Shown here piece after piece: positions 1 through 11,744 of a stretch of DNA of 64,000 nt. This stretch comes from Reticulitermes speratus (Eukaryota; Arthropoda; Insecta; Blattodea; Rhinotermitidae). The notes beneath the pieces were generated by a model. The model was not told the origin of the DNA. It searched no databases and was given only the letters and a program-made list of their open reading frames with translations. The stretch lies in assembly GCA_021186555.1 (NCBI GenBank), contig JAJKFL010000003.1, forward strand, positions 51,559,130 to 51,623,129. Reading direction: 5' to 3'. Numbering within the stretch: position 1 is the first letter of the stretch; the number at the start of each line of letters is the position of its first letter. The position numbers and the translations under genes are program-made.

Positions 1-480
1 AGTTTGTCAAATAAATCAGCTGCGTTAAGTGGACAGTTGAAATTATCTACTTCCGTTGTTTCTCAGAAAGGTAGGCCAACACCAGCCAAATTTTATATGT
101 CACAAGCCACAAGAGCATAAATTTTCAATAATAATATTCTGTTGTTCATTTAAACATATTAACAGCAACAGGTCTATGATTATCGCTGGAAATTTTGACG
201 ACTGACTTATCTAGCTGATGTTTCCATAAGTGCTCCACCCACGTACCCACTACTGTACGTTATAATTCTGAGACACGTCAAATTCGCGATTTCACATAAC
301 ATGCACACTACGAAAATTCTTTCGGCAAATGTCGAGACTGTAAGACCGACTGAAGCACTGACGTCATCACTTATGTCTGCTGCTTCTACCTTGTGATCAC
401 TTTCGTAGGTACTAACAATTCTGATTCCTAAATAAAGACACAAAAACTACAGAATTTCGTCTTTGTAATCACTTCAGGGG
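1..480. other. No recognised feature
   Basis: This is AT-rich sequence with no convincing coding region. A 78-codon minus-strand frame (207-443) has no recognisable domain, and I treat it as chance. Confidence 0.5.
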
Positions 481-739
481 GCCGATACCAGTGGCCGCGC
501 TGACTAAGGCGTGGGACTGCAACCGCTCGCTTGATGGGATTGCGGGTTCGAAACCCGCCGGGGGCAAGAATGTCTGTCTCTTGTGAGTGTTGTGTGTTGT
601 CAGGTAGAGGTCTCTGCGTCGGGCCGATCACTCGTCCAGAGGAGTCCTAACGTGTGTGGTGTGTCTGAGTGTGATCGTGAAGTCTCGATAATGAGGAGGT
701 CATGGCCCACTAGGGGCTGTTGCGCCATGGAAAAAAAAA
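481..739 (+). mobile_element. tRNA-derived SINE, family A, copy 1
   Basis: The head is tRNA-like. It has an A-box-like stretch (GTGGCCGCGCTGACTAAGG) and a B box, GGTTCGAAACC, near 545-555. The body (TGTCTGTCTCTTGTGAGTG, then GGTAGAGGTCTCTGCG and CAGAGGAGTCCTA) recurs at 17252-17512, 25853-26040 and, inverted, at 54431-54672. The copy ends in GCCATGG followed by nine A residues, which suggests retroposition with a short A tail. The short frames across it in both strands are not genes. Confidence 0.85.
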
Positions 740-1320
740 TCACGTCAAGGGGAGAGAGAACTGCATTAATCTCTGTTAGAATACTGTATAATATAGTTTC
801 GATCTCCGGACTAGAGTGATAATTCGTAAACTTTTTATGACTTAAATCAATTCATCAACTGCCAGTATATATTTCCTGCAGTGAAAAGAAGTATATTTCA
901 GATTAAATGAAGTTGCTATTAACACCAGAAAGTAGGGTACGTTAGCGGTTAGGGGCCGCCAGTGACCAACCCCCGTAAGAAGAGCATTCCATCTTGCTCA
1001 AAACAATTTCTGTGAGAATAAACAGCGATATATTAAGTCGTGTCTCAGCTGAATATTCGAAATTATATTTGTGACAAGATAAAATAAGAATTCCTGAAGC
1101 ATATTTGAAAATAATAAAATATAATTAAAATATTCCTACAATTGAGAGACGGTGAGACCAAGAAGGGAATGCGGGGGAAGGGGGGGCGGGGACAGGCAGC
1201 GAAGAGGCTGAGAAGAAGAAGGAAACTGGTGGGGAAAAGAACGCGGCTTCTCCTGGCCCCACACCCTCTTACTGTCTCGCTCGCACAGCCGCGTTAGTTC
1301 CTTTATATATTATATACATA
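740..1320. other. Unclassified spacer with a G-rich tract
   Basis: I see no gene. Positions 1173-1191 hold runs of five, seven and four G separated by one or two bases, inside a purine-rich stretch (1141-1240). The tract could form a G-quadruplex on the plus strand. The rest is AT-rich and unrecognised. Confidence 0.45.
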
Positions 1321-3643
1321 TTATTTATTACTGCAAGTGGGTTTATACCCGGTGGCAGTGGTACTGCAGTGACACATAACACAGAATAACACACATCACA
1401 AAAAGTAACACACAACACACAAACTTACAAAAACAATAGAACACACATACTACAAAAAGAAAGAGCAGCTAAGCCTAAAAAAGAAACATTACACAGAATA
1501 ACATACATCACAAAAAGTAACACACAACACGCAAACTTACAAAAACAATAGAACACACATACTACAAAAAGAAAGAGCAGCTAAGCCCAAAAAAGAAACA
1601 TTACACAGAATAACATACATCACAAAAAGTAACACACAAACTTACAAAAACAGTAGGACACACATACTACAAAAAGAAAGAGCAGCTAAACCTAAAAAAG
1701 AAACATTACACAGAATAACACACATCACAAAAAGTAACACACAACACACAAACTTAAAAAACAATATAACACACATACTACAAAAAGAAAGAGCAGCTAA
1801 GCCTAAAAAAGAAACATTACACAGAATAACATACATCACAAAAAGTAACACACAACACGCAAACTTACAAAAACAATAGAACACACATACTACAAAAAGA
1901 AAGAGCAGCTAAGCCCAAAAAAGAAACATTACACAGAATAACATACATCACAAAAAGTAACACACAAACTTACAAAAACAGTAGGACACACATACTACAA
2001 AAAGAAAGAGCAGCTAAACCTAAAAAAGAAACATTACACAGAATAACATACATCACAAAAAGTAACACACAACACACAAACTTACAAAAACAATAGAACA
2101 CACATACTACAAAAAGAAAGAGCAGCTAAACCTAAAAAAGAAACATTACACAGAATATCATACATCACAAAAAGTAACACACAAACTTACAAAAACAATA
2201 GGACACATATACTACAAAAAGAAAGAGCAGCTAAACCTAAAAAAGAAACATTACACAGAATATCATACATCACAAAAAGTAACACACAAACTTACAAAAA
2301 CAATAGGACACATATACTACAAAAAGAAAGAGCAGCTAAACCTAAAAAAGAAACATTACACAGAATATCATACATCACAAAAAGTAACACACAAACTTAC
2401 AAAAACAATAGGACACATATACTACAAAAAGAAAGAGCAGCTAAACCTAAAAAAGAAACATTACACAGAATAACATACATCACAAAAAGTAACACGCAAA
2501 CTTACAAAAACAATAGGACACACATACTACAAAAAGAAAGAGCAGCTAAACCTAAAAAAGAAACATTACACAGAATAACATACATCACAAAAAGTAACAC
2601 ACAACACACAAACTTACGAAAACAATAAAACATACATACTACAAAAAAAGAGTAGCTAAGCCTAAAAGAAGAAACATTGCACAGAATAACATACATCACA
2701 AAAAGTAACACACAACACACAAACTTACAAAAACAATAGAACACACATACTACAAAAAGAAAGAGCAGCTAAGCCTAAAAAATAAACATAACACAGAATA
2801 ACATACATCACAAAAAGTAACACACAACACACAAACTTACAAAAACAATAGAACACATATACTACAAAAAGAAAGAGCAGCTAAGCCTAAAAAAGAAACA
2901 TAACACAGAATAACATACATCACAAAAAGTAACACACAACACACAAACTTACAAAAACAATAGAACACACATACTACAAAAAGAAAGAGCAGCTAAGCCC
3001 AAAAAAGAAACATTACACAGAATAACATACATCACAAAAAGTAACACACAAACTTACAAAAACAATAGGACACATATACTACAAAAAGAAAGAGCAGGTA
3101 TACCTAAAAAAAACATTACACAGAATAACATACATCACAAAAAGTAACACACAACACGCAAACTTACAAAAACAATAGAACACATATACTACAAGAAGAA
3201 AGAGCAGCTAAGCCCAAAAAAGAAACATTACACAGAATAACATACATCACAAAAAGTAACACACAAACTTACAAAAACAATAGGACACATATACTACAAA
3301 AAGAAAGAGCAGGTAAACCTAAAAAAAACACTACACAGAATAACATACATCACAAAAAGTAACACACAACACACAAACTTACAAAAACAATAGAACACAC
3401 ATACTACAAAAAGAAAGAGCAGCTAAGCCTAAAAAAAGAAATATAACACAGAATAACATACATCACAAAAAGTAACACACAACACACAAACTTACAAAAA
3501 CAATAAAACACACATGCTACAAAAAGAAACAGTAGCTAAGCCTAAAAAAAGAAACATTACACAGAATAACATATATCACAAAAAATAACACACAACATAC
3601 AAACTTACAAAAACAATAAAACACATATTACAAAAAGAAAGAG
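1321..3643 (-). repeat. A/C-rich satellite array, units of about 102 and 112 bp
   Basis: The array begins with TTATTTATTACTGCAAGTGG and GGTGGCAGTGG, the same leader as at 15009-15070. About 20 head-to-tail units follow, each carrying CATCACAAAAAGTAACACAC, AAACTTACAAAAACAATAG, then AAGAAAGAGCAGCTAA. Two unit lengths alternate, because about 10 bp (ACACAACACG) is present or absent. Units drift at both edges. The leader is the reverse complement of the constant end of the 49-bp element (5068-6156), so I place this copy on the minus strand of that superfamily. The 80-codon frames here are composition artefacts. Confidence 0.85.
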
Positions 3644-4220
3644 TCCCTATACATTTTCCTCAGTTTCCCTTCCCTGCTTACTCCTACCACGAATATGGAT
3701 GCAGCAGATTCCCCCGAAAATCAGTAAATCTTTACAAGACTACACGTCACACCATGCCACCTTTATAGTCAGCACTGTAAGAACTTCGAATTTCGCAATA
3801 TCGGAATCTGAGTAGGCCAAATCGTGCGTGTTTTAAAAAATATTACCTTTTAAATTCGCTATGCTTTGGTTTGTCAGGCGTTAATAATTCTGTACAGCCG
3901 ATATGACATGAATGAGATACAGGTGGAGTACAGATAAATTCTGCTTGAGAGATTTTTATCTGGAATTAATGTACTTCAAGGTCAATTGGGCATGCGAAAT
4001 GGTAAAATCCTCTTTTGGATTACACGCATATTTTAATTTGGGGTCCACCCTTCCAAAATTGTTTGCTGAGATTTAAAACAGTACTTACTGGGGATTTATA
4101 CAGATTACTGTTACATTTAGGTAATTAGATTTGACTCTGAAATTACTGAATTAACAGATTACAGCTTATTTAATGTAATGTTTGTTCTGCGTTTGGAAGG
4201 TTTTAGAAAATTCAGAAAAT
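3644..4220. other. No recognised feature
   Basis: Unique-looking AT-rich sequence. I see no repeat, RNA gene or coding signature. Confidence 0.45.
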
Positions 4221-4532
4221 CATTCCGACAGGTAAAAAAAAAGTAAATTTCACCCTAGAACAGGCCATGAAGGCCCAGAGGGGGAGTAGAAGTATAGCTC
4301 TACTCTTTCTTTAACCTCGGCGCTAGATGGGGGTGGGTGGTCAACGCCACGCCCTGACCGTTTTATCCCCGGGAATGACCCGGTACCCATTGTACAGGAG
4401 GCTGGGTGGGCCCCAGTACCGGTCTGGACGAGTGCTAAAAATCTCGCCCTCATCGGGATTTGATCCCCGGACCGTCCAGCTCGTAGCAAGTCTCTATACC
4501 GACTACGCTATCCAGCCCACCATTCCGTCAGG
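4221..4532 (-). mobile_element. tRNA-derived SINE, family D, copy 1, with target-site duplication
   Basis: Read on the minus strand, the element starts with a tRNA-like head (GGATAGCGTAGTCGGTATAG as A box, GGGATCAAATCCC as B-box region). It ends near CTTCATGGCCTGTTCTAGGG and an A/T tail. It is flanked by CATTCCGACAGG (4221-4232) and CATTCCGTCAGG (4521-4532), a 12-bp duplication with one mismatch. This is good evidence for intact retroposition. A diverged relative lies at 14288-14490. Confidence 0.85.
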
Positions 4533-5067
4533 ATAATGGGAAAGGAATGTGAACGGACATGGAATATTTGACAAACAATAAAAGAAGTTTTCGATTATCA
4601 AGACACAATTTCTCCATCTTTATAGTCTTTATCTACCATCAACCCTATACAGTCCACGTAATGAAAACGCCTTCTACATAATTAATCCACTAGAGCCACT
4701 TAGAATACTGTGTCCTCACTCTAGTACACTGCGCTACCAGTTGTACGAGAGTTACGTGGTATTAAGGTCGAGACACTTAAAATAAGTGAAGTTATTGTGC
4801 TTGGGTTTAAGATAGGTACAGCTGTCCGAACGGCGTGAGAAGGCACCAAAACGAAAAAGAGAGTCATTTCATTCCTAAAAATTCGAACTTGTCATCTCCC
4901 ATTTAAAATCCAGAACCGTCAATGTTAAAAGCCAGCTTTTTTATGTATATGTACCTTATACACGAATAAGAGTTATGTTGTTGTTTAACAATGACATATC
5001 AAGCACCTCTGTCATACTGTTTCTTTGACTTTATACTGAGGATACTCTAACGTATTGAGATTATTTA
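4533..5067. other. No recognised feature
   Basis: AT-rich spacer between a SINE and a satellite-bearing element. Nothing identifiable. Confidence 0.45.
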
Positions 5068-5462
5068 ATGTGTGGGTGTTTTTGTAATGTGCTTGTGTGT
5101 TGTATTGTGTGTGGGTGTTTTTGTAATGTGCTTGTGTGTTTTTTGTGTTGTGTGTGGGTGTTTTGTAATGTGCTTGTGTGTTTTTGTATTGTGTGTGGGT
5201 GTTTTTGTAATGTGCTTGTGTGTTTTTGTATTGCGTGTGGGTGTTTTTGTAATGTGCTTGTGTATTTTTGTATTGTGTGTGGTGCTTTTGTAATGTGCTT
5301 GTGTGTTTTTTGTATTGTGTGTGGGTGTTTTTGTAATGTGCTTGTGTGTTTTTTGTATTGTGTGTGGGTGTTTTTGTAATGTGCTTGTGTGTTTTTTGTA
5401 TTGTGTGTGGGTGTTTTTGTAATGTGCTTGTGTGTTTTTTGTATTGTGTGTGGGTGTTTTTA
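5068..5462 (+). repeat. G/T-rich tandem array, unit of about 42 bp
   Basis: About nine units alternate GTGTGGGTGTTTTTGTAATG with TGCTTGTGTGTTTTTTGTAT. The overlapping Cys-rich frames of 73 and 103 codons (CGCFCNVLVC-like) are read-throughs of this array, not metallothionein-like genes. Confidence 0.85.
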
Positions 5463-5632
5463 TAAGGTGTGGATGTTTTTGTTAAGGAATAAATGTTTTT
5501 GTTAAAGTGTGGATATTCTGTAATGTGTGTATGGTGTTCTAATGTGTGTACTTGTATTTACTGTATGTATTTTGTTTTGTAATTGTGTATAGTTTGTTTT
5601 GTATTGTTACTTTTATGTATATTATATTTCCA

Positions 5633-6123
5633 TTTGTATTGTGTGTACTAGTGTAAGGCCTACTGCCACCGGGTGAAAACATTTGTATTGTGTGTACTAG
5701 TGTAAGGACTACTGCCACCGGGTGAAAACATTTGTATTGTGTGTGTACTAGTGTAAGGACTACTGCCACCGAGTGAAAACATTTGTATTGTGTGTACTAG
5801 TGTAAGGACTACTGCCACCGGGTGAAAACATTTGTATTGTGTGTACTAGTGTAAGGACTACTGCCACCGGGTGAAAACATTTGTATTGTGTGTACTAGTG
5901 TAAGGACTACTGCCACCGGGTGAAAACATTTGTATTGTGTGTACTAGTGTAAGGACTACTGCCACCGGGTGAAAACATTTGTATTGTGTGTACTAGTGTA
6001 AGGACTACTGCCACCGGGTGAAAACATTTGTATTGTGTGTACTAGTGTAAGGACTACTGCCACCGGGTGAAAACATTTGTATTGTGTGTACTAGTGTAAG
6101 GACTACTGCCACCGGGTGAAAAC
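5633..6123 (+). repeat. 49-bp tandem array
   Basis: About ten nearly identical units each contain GTGTACTAGTGTAAGGACTA and CTGCCACCGGGTGAAAACAT. The unit occurs once at 19790-19845. It is tandemly repeated on the opposite strand at 55845-56090 and 56275-56740. Near-identity suggests recent homogenisation. Confidence 0.9.
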
Positions 6124-6156
6124 CAAATTGCAGTGAATAATAATAATAATAATAAT

Positions 6157-7390
6157 ACGCTACGTTGAAGAAAGCATGACAATAAATACAGATAATTAAA
6201 ACCATCAAACAACTCTCTGTTCTCGTAGTGGTATTAAGATTCTTGTTATTAAGATTATTAATGTTCCTCCGAAACCTGGCACCTATCTAGGCGTTATGCC
6301 GAAGAAGGCCCTCATCTCAGACGTCCCCAAAAACCTTCCATTTACTCTGACATGTATCAAGCATTTACTGAAGCTAAGGCAAGAGTGCACATTTTTTGTT
6401 GGTTTCAAAGCAGTTATAGAAGTCGCTAAACTCAAAGTCTGCACTGTGCACTGTTACGAAATGAATAAAGTGCAATTCTTCCGTGGGTAAGTGGATGTAG
6501 ATAGATAAGGGAGATTAGGATGTGATTTGGGACTAGATCCCTGAGGAGTGTAATAGCGTGCAAGTGAGTGGGGTAGAGGACGGCGCGGCGTCTCTGGGGC
6601 ATCTCGTCTACCCTACAGATCCTCTTCCTCCGCCAATCAAATCCTCGTTTCCTATTTCCTGTTGGAGACATCTTCTCTATTTTCCCACAGTTCCTCATCA
6701 CCTCTTCCTACATATATAGGACACTGAGAAAATCCATTCTATTACCTTGTCACAAAATTATCAGCCTCTTTAAAAACATTTGGCGTGTCATTATCAAGCA
6801 CGTTTCAATCACCTTTGTAGAAGCAGAATTCAGTTTTTTGTTATCACCTCAACGGAATTAGATACACGCAATAATATTTAAACAATTTCCACACAGCACA
6901 GTTTTTCTTGAGAATATGATAAGCGCCCAGCTACGCAATCAGTTCCCAGGTTTATATTGACCCCGATACTGTATTACCTTTTTCCTTAAAACAACCTGTC
7001 ACTGATCCTTATCTTCAATCGGATAAATTCAGTACACATACCCTAGTCCTGTGAGATCCATTTTAATATTATCCCACATTCTTCGCTGGAATAGCTCAGT
7101 GAGTATCTATACTGATGATACTACCGTCTACGGGATGGTTTCTCAAACTGTTTTACGCGTACCACAACTGACACGAACAATGTTTTACTTGTGCGCGGCC
7201 TTAATTAGAACTCAAAAAAATAAATTTTTAAAATACAACTAAAACGTAAGCCACATATGTTTGCCAATATGCAGCATTGCTGAAAACGTTACACAACTCA
7301 TCCCCGATGTCAGTGATTCCTTCAAATTTTGGCTTTTATTTAATACAGTAAATATTGGTTTTTGTTTTTTCCTTGTCGCTCCAACGCGGA
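6157..7390. other. Unclassified sequence
   Basis: I see no identifiable gene or repeat. Frames at 6296-6490 (+) and 6432-6701 (-) overlap on opposite strands and show no domain. The region 6560-6660 is more GC-rich than its surroundings. Confidence 0.4.
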
Positions 7391-7736
7391 GCATAGGGGC
7401 CTCCTTTCGGAGGTTTCTATGGTCATGTGCGTTGATGTAGTGAGTGACCAGCCCACTGACCGCACAAGTTCTACTCAATCCTGATATGACTGCCAGAGCC
7501 ATCTGGCAGGCAGTCAGGAGACTTGGGTGAGAAATGGCCGCTGAATTTTACTTACGAGCATTACTAGTTCTATTCATGCCCGTAAGGTTCTTTTACATGC
7601 CGTAAATCTACGACATGGGACCGACGGCTTTACTTCCTCTCCGAAGGAAGTGGTGCTCCGGATTTTTATCACCCTTAAAAATCCATCGCCCTCGGTCGGG
7701 ATCGAACCCGCGAACCTTGGGTCCAGTGGCGAACAC
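7391..7736 (-). mobile_element. tRNA-derived SINE, family B, copy 1, 5'-truncated
   Basis: On the minus strand it reads from the B-box region (GGTTCGCGGGTTCGATCCCG) through GATAAAAATCCGGAGCACC, GGAAGTAAAGCCGTCGGTCC and AGACTGCCTGCC-like blocks to a GAGG-rich 3' part. The sequence upstream of the B box is lost after about 7736, so the A box is missing. The other copies are 22271-22658 and 37534-37918. It is probably non-functional. Confidence 0.85.
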
Positions 7737-8045
7737 GACAAATATTGGTGGTACATTGAAATTGTTAAATTTCACTTGGTGGTTACAATTCGACGTGTTC
7801 GCAGATTTTAAATGCCTTCGAATCAAGAAAGTCAAATTGCTTACTTTCTTAACCCTCTTGCGATGCAGGGGCCAGAGTATCATGTCTTGTTTCCTTAAAT
7901 TCCGTCACCACATTCTATCCCAAACCATCAACGGGGCCTACACACGTAACAGCTTTTTCATTTTATCGAAGGGCATTCTATTCCAAAAGGCTTTAATCTC
8001 TAAAATTTATTTCTTCCGCTTAGATTAACAGACCAAAAATACAGA
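7737..8045. other. No recognised feature
   Basis: The 137-codon frame at 7615-8028 starts inside the antisense of a SINE and runs into AT-rich DNA. I see no domain and do not call it a gene. Confidence 0.45.
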
Positions 8046-8192
8046 TTGCGCTCTTTGGACTTCTTGACCCTTAATGAGGGACCGATAAGTTGTTCCGAAA
8101 CGTCGGTAAATAATTACCATTCCACGCTGCGTAATATCCCAGAAGAGCGCAGATCTCATCGACATCGCGGGGAAGCCCGAAATCAAGAAAAA
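8046..8192. mobile_element. Foldback element (FB family), internally deleted copy
   Basis: It starts with TGCGCTCTT, the outer left-arm end of other copies. It then jumps to the central TTGACCC...GGGACCGAT block and runs through TCCGAAACGTCGGTAAATAA and the right-arm end (ATCGACATCGCGGGGAAGCC). Most of the left arm is missing. The family is described at 13123-13374. Confidence 0.75.
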
Positions 8193-9799
8193 ATATTACA
8201 CACTCAAGAAACTATCAGCGTTATTTTGTTTTAGAAAGCAGAACAAACGACAAATAATTCAGCATTAACAATAACTATAATAAGATCTTCAGAATTGAGG
8301 TTATGTAAGGTCGTCGGTGTTATGACACTGCTGTTTCCATCTTCAGAGGCGAAGAAGAGTGTACCTTCCGCCAAAACGTATCTATCTACTTGTCTACGGA
8401 ATGTTAAAATGCCAGAACTAAATTTAAATTTTATACAGCGTCCAAACGTCAAATATTACAATTCTATAACGTATTCTAACAACTGCACGATTAACTACGT
8501 TTATATTTGTCTTACAACCTATAATGCCCTACAGTCTATATGGAATATTGCAATGTTCTTCCTTCAGTAAAGTCTAAAAGGAAACAACGAACTGAATATT
8601 TTTGACATGACAAGTACTCAGATATAAATTTCTCGTGTTACAGCTTCCGTCTTACAAGGCCCATCTTTCCATTTCCACCGCTAAGGATATAGATGAAGAG
8701 CAAGTGAGAAAGTGATATGAAAAAGGGGAGAGAATGAAATCAGATTTTCTGGAAAAAGAGATTCCACTTCCTCGTCCTTCGGAGATACAAACCCTCGTCA
8801 CCCTTTCATCGCATCATCTTCTCCAATGCGGTGAACCGAGAGTGCTCCCAGCTGCACACAAAGACCTTGGTGGCCATTTGGAAGTCTCAAGCAACTGATA
8901 CAAAAAAAGAAGTATATCTATTGGAAACAAAAGATAGCGCAAGAAATTTCGGAAGATTTACACTTTACGACACTCAACACTAGCTCATCTTTTGCTGAAA
9001 TCAAGTAGTGGGGTATATTTTCTCTATTATCAGTGTACAGACTGTATAACATTTCCGAGTTCCTTCTCCGCCATTAAAATAGGCAGATCTGAAAATATCT
9101 GCCATTTCATGAAAATATAAAGTTAGAGGTAATAGTAAGCAGAGCTAGATTGAAAATCAAGACGTAAGAAGGCAAAGATAAAGAGGAGAGGAGATTTAAT
9201 AAGACACAGAATACAGACAAAGAGACGATATAGAAAACAAAGAACTCCTGCTAAGTAAATGTCAGGTGCAAGCCCGAAAGGAGTTTACGTGGGGTAAAGA
9301 GCAGCAGTGGAGGCGGAAGTGTGTTAGGGTCAAGTTGTGACAAAGAGTTCTTAATATCTGAGAAACAAAAGTAATGTTATACAACTTTCACTTCTGCTTT
9401 TATCCTGAAAAAAATTATTTGTTTAAAAACTATTAAAGAAATTACATTCTTGCCAAAAAAAAATGTGGTCTGAAAGTGAACATTGTCTTCACCGTGGATA
9501 TTGGCGTGTTCTATGCCTTAACGACTTTTATTCTGGTGGAAAAGTGTCAACGTTGACAGGAGGCTAATACGCTATCTCCAGTTTGACACTGTCTTTTACC
9601 CTGAACATGGAAGCAGCAATTCTCTCCAAAATCTTGGCACACCTCAAGATCTAACGACATGCAATATTTATCAAATAATTTTTGGATTTTTGAAAAAGAG
9701 ATGACACTGAGGTTTTTGGTAGCAGCTACTCAACCGTGTTCTTTTGATGTACTGTTGACCTCTGGTCTTGCGGGCAGCTACTTAGATGAGGGTTTGGAA
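8193..9799. other. Unclassified sequence
   Basis: AT-rich and unique-looking. A few short open frames overlap on opposite strands (8231-8570). I see no coding bias, RNA gene or named repeat. A purine-rich stretch lies near 8690-8760. Confidence 0.4.
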
Positions 9800-11690
9800 G
9801 TAATACTTAGCTAGCGTACTTGTAAGTAGTTACTTAGCTGCGGTATTTGTAAGTAGTTACTTAGCTGCGGTATTTGTAAGTAGATACTTAGCTACGGTAT
9901 TTGGAAGTAGATATTTAGCTACAGTATTTGTAAGTAGTTACTTAGCTGCGGTATTTGTAAGTAGTTACTTAGCTGCGGTATTTGTAAATAGTTACTTAGC
10001 CACAGTATTTGTAAGTAGTTACTTAGCTGCGGTATTTGTAAGTAGTTACTTAACTGCGGTATTTGTAAGTAGTTACTTAGCTACGGTATTTGTAAGTAGT
10101 TACTTAGCTGCGGTATTTGTAAGTAGAAACCTGTCTATAGTATTTGTAAGTAGATACTTAGCTACAGTGTTTGTAAGTAGATACTTAACTACAGTATTTG
10201 TAAGCAGATACTTAACTACAGAATTTGTAAGTAGATACCTAACTGCGGTATTTGTAAGTAGTTACTTAGCTGCGGTATTTGTAAGTAGTTACTTAGCTGC
10301 GGTATTTGTAAGTAGTTACTTAGCTGCGGTATTTGTAAGTAGATACTTAGCTACAGTATTTGGAAGTAGATACTTAGCTACAGTATTTGTAAGTAGTCAC
10401 TTAGCTGCGGTATTTGTAAGTAGTTACTTAGCTGCGGTATTTGTAAGTAGATACTTAGCTACAGTATTTGGAAGTAGATACTTAGCTACAGTATTTGTAA
10501 GTAGTTACTTAGCTGCGGTATTTGTAAGTAGTTACTTAGCTGCGGTATTTGTAAATAGTTACATAGCCACAGTATTTGTAAGTAGTTACTTAGCTGCGGT
10601 ATTTGTAAGTAGTTACTTAGCTGCGGTATTTGTAAGTAGTTACTTAGCTGCGGTATTTGTAAGTAGATACTTAGCTACAGTATTTGGAAGTAGATACTTA
10701 GCTACAGTATTTGTAAGTAGTCACTTAGCTGCGGTATTTGTAAGTAGTTACTTAGCTGCGGTATTTGTAAGTAGTTACTTAGCTGCGGTATTTGTAAGTA
10801 GTTACTTAGCTACAGTATTTGTAAGCAGTTACTTAGCTGCGGTATTTGTAAGTAGTTACTTAACTGCGGTATTTGTAAGTAGTTACTTAGCTACGGTATT
10901 TGTAAGTAGTTACTTAGCTGCGGTATTTGTAAGTAGAAACCTGTCTACAGTATTTGTAAGTAGATACTTAGCTACAGTGTTTGTAAGTAGATACTTAACT
11001 ACAGTATTTGTAAGCAGATACTTAACTACAGAATTTGTAAGCAGATACCTAACTGCGGTATTTGTAAGTAGTTACTTAGCTGCGGTATTTGTAAGTAGTT
11101 ACTTAGCTGCGGTATTTGTAAGTAGTTACTTAGCTTCGGTATTTTTAAGTAGTTACTTAGCTGCGGTATTTGTAAGTAGTTACTTAGCTGCGGTATTTTT
11201 AAGTAGTTACTTAGCTGCGGTATTTGTAAGTAGTTACTTAGCTGCGGTATTTGTAAGTAGTTACTTAGCTGCGGTATTTGTAAGTAGTTACTTAGCTGCG
11301 GTATTTGTAAGTAGTTACTTAGCTGCGGTATTTGTAAGTAGTTACTTAGCTGCGGTATTTGTAAGTAGTTACTTAGCTGCGGTATTTGTAAGTAGTTACT
11401 TAGCTGCGGTATTTGTAAGTAGTTACTTAGCTGCGGTATTTGTAAGTAGTTACTTAGCTGCGGTATTTGTAAGTAGTTACTTAGCTGCGGTATTTGTAAG
11501 TAGTTACTTAGCTGCGGTATTTGTAAGTAGTTACTTAGCTGCGGTATTTGTAAGTAGTTACTTAGCTGCGGTATTTGTAAGTAGTTACTTAGCTGCGGTA
11601 TTTGTAAGTAGTTACTTAGCTGCGGTATTTGTAAGTAGTTACTTAACTGCGGTATTTGTAAGTAGATACTGCGCAGTTGGAAGCAGCTGT
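9800..11690 (+). repeat. 27-bp minisatellite with higher-order structure
   Basis: About 70 head-to-tail 27-bp units share GTATTTGTAAGTAGTTACTT followed by AGCTGCG. Because 27 is a multiple of three and the unit has no in-frame stop, a frame of 524 codons (10167-11741) runs through it and reads VFVSSYLAA repeatedly. A rare block (GTAGAAACCTGTCTA) recurs at about 10126 and 10936, an offset of 810 bp or 30 units. Units after about 11200 are almost identical. I see no signal peptide, codon bias or non-repeat coding context, so I treat the frame as an artefact of unit length. Confidence 0.9.
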
Positions 11691-11744
11691 TTAGCTCTTG
11701 TCTTTAAAAGTAACGACTTTATTGTTACTGAAATAAAATAGCTG

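Larger units (their letters stand above)
5068..6156 (+). mobile_element. Satellite-bearing element (49-bp family), copy 1
   Basis: The copy has four zones in order: a G/T-rich array with a unit of about 42 bp (5068-5462), a short GGTGTGGATGTTTTTGT zone, an AT-rich unique core (about 5500-5632, with TTTGTAATTGTGTATAGTTT), and a 49-bp array (5633-6123). It ends in AAATTGCAGTGAATAATAAT and an (AAT)n tail. The same order appears at 19411-19887 and, inverted, at 55811-57060. No protein is encoded. The microsatellite tail suggests non-autonomous retroposition, but I saw no clear flanking duplication. Confidence 0.75.

Noticed and set aside
481-560. True tRNA gene
   Set aside because: A and B boxes are present, but the same head is followed by a conserved SINE body in four places, and the acceptor stem does not close convincingly.
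5068-5379. Cys-rich small protein, metallothionein-like
   Set aside because: Read-through of a G/T-rich tandem array. The overlapping frame is equally open and equally repetitive.
10167-11741. Candidate 524-codon gene made of nonapeptide repeats
   Set aside because: It is entirely a 27-bp minisatellite whose unit happens to lack a stop in this frame. The array begins before the start codon, and there is no non-repeat domain, signal or codon bias.
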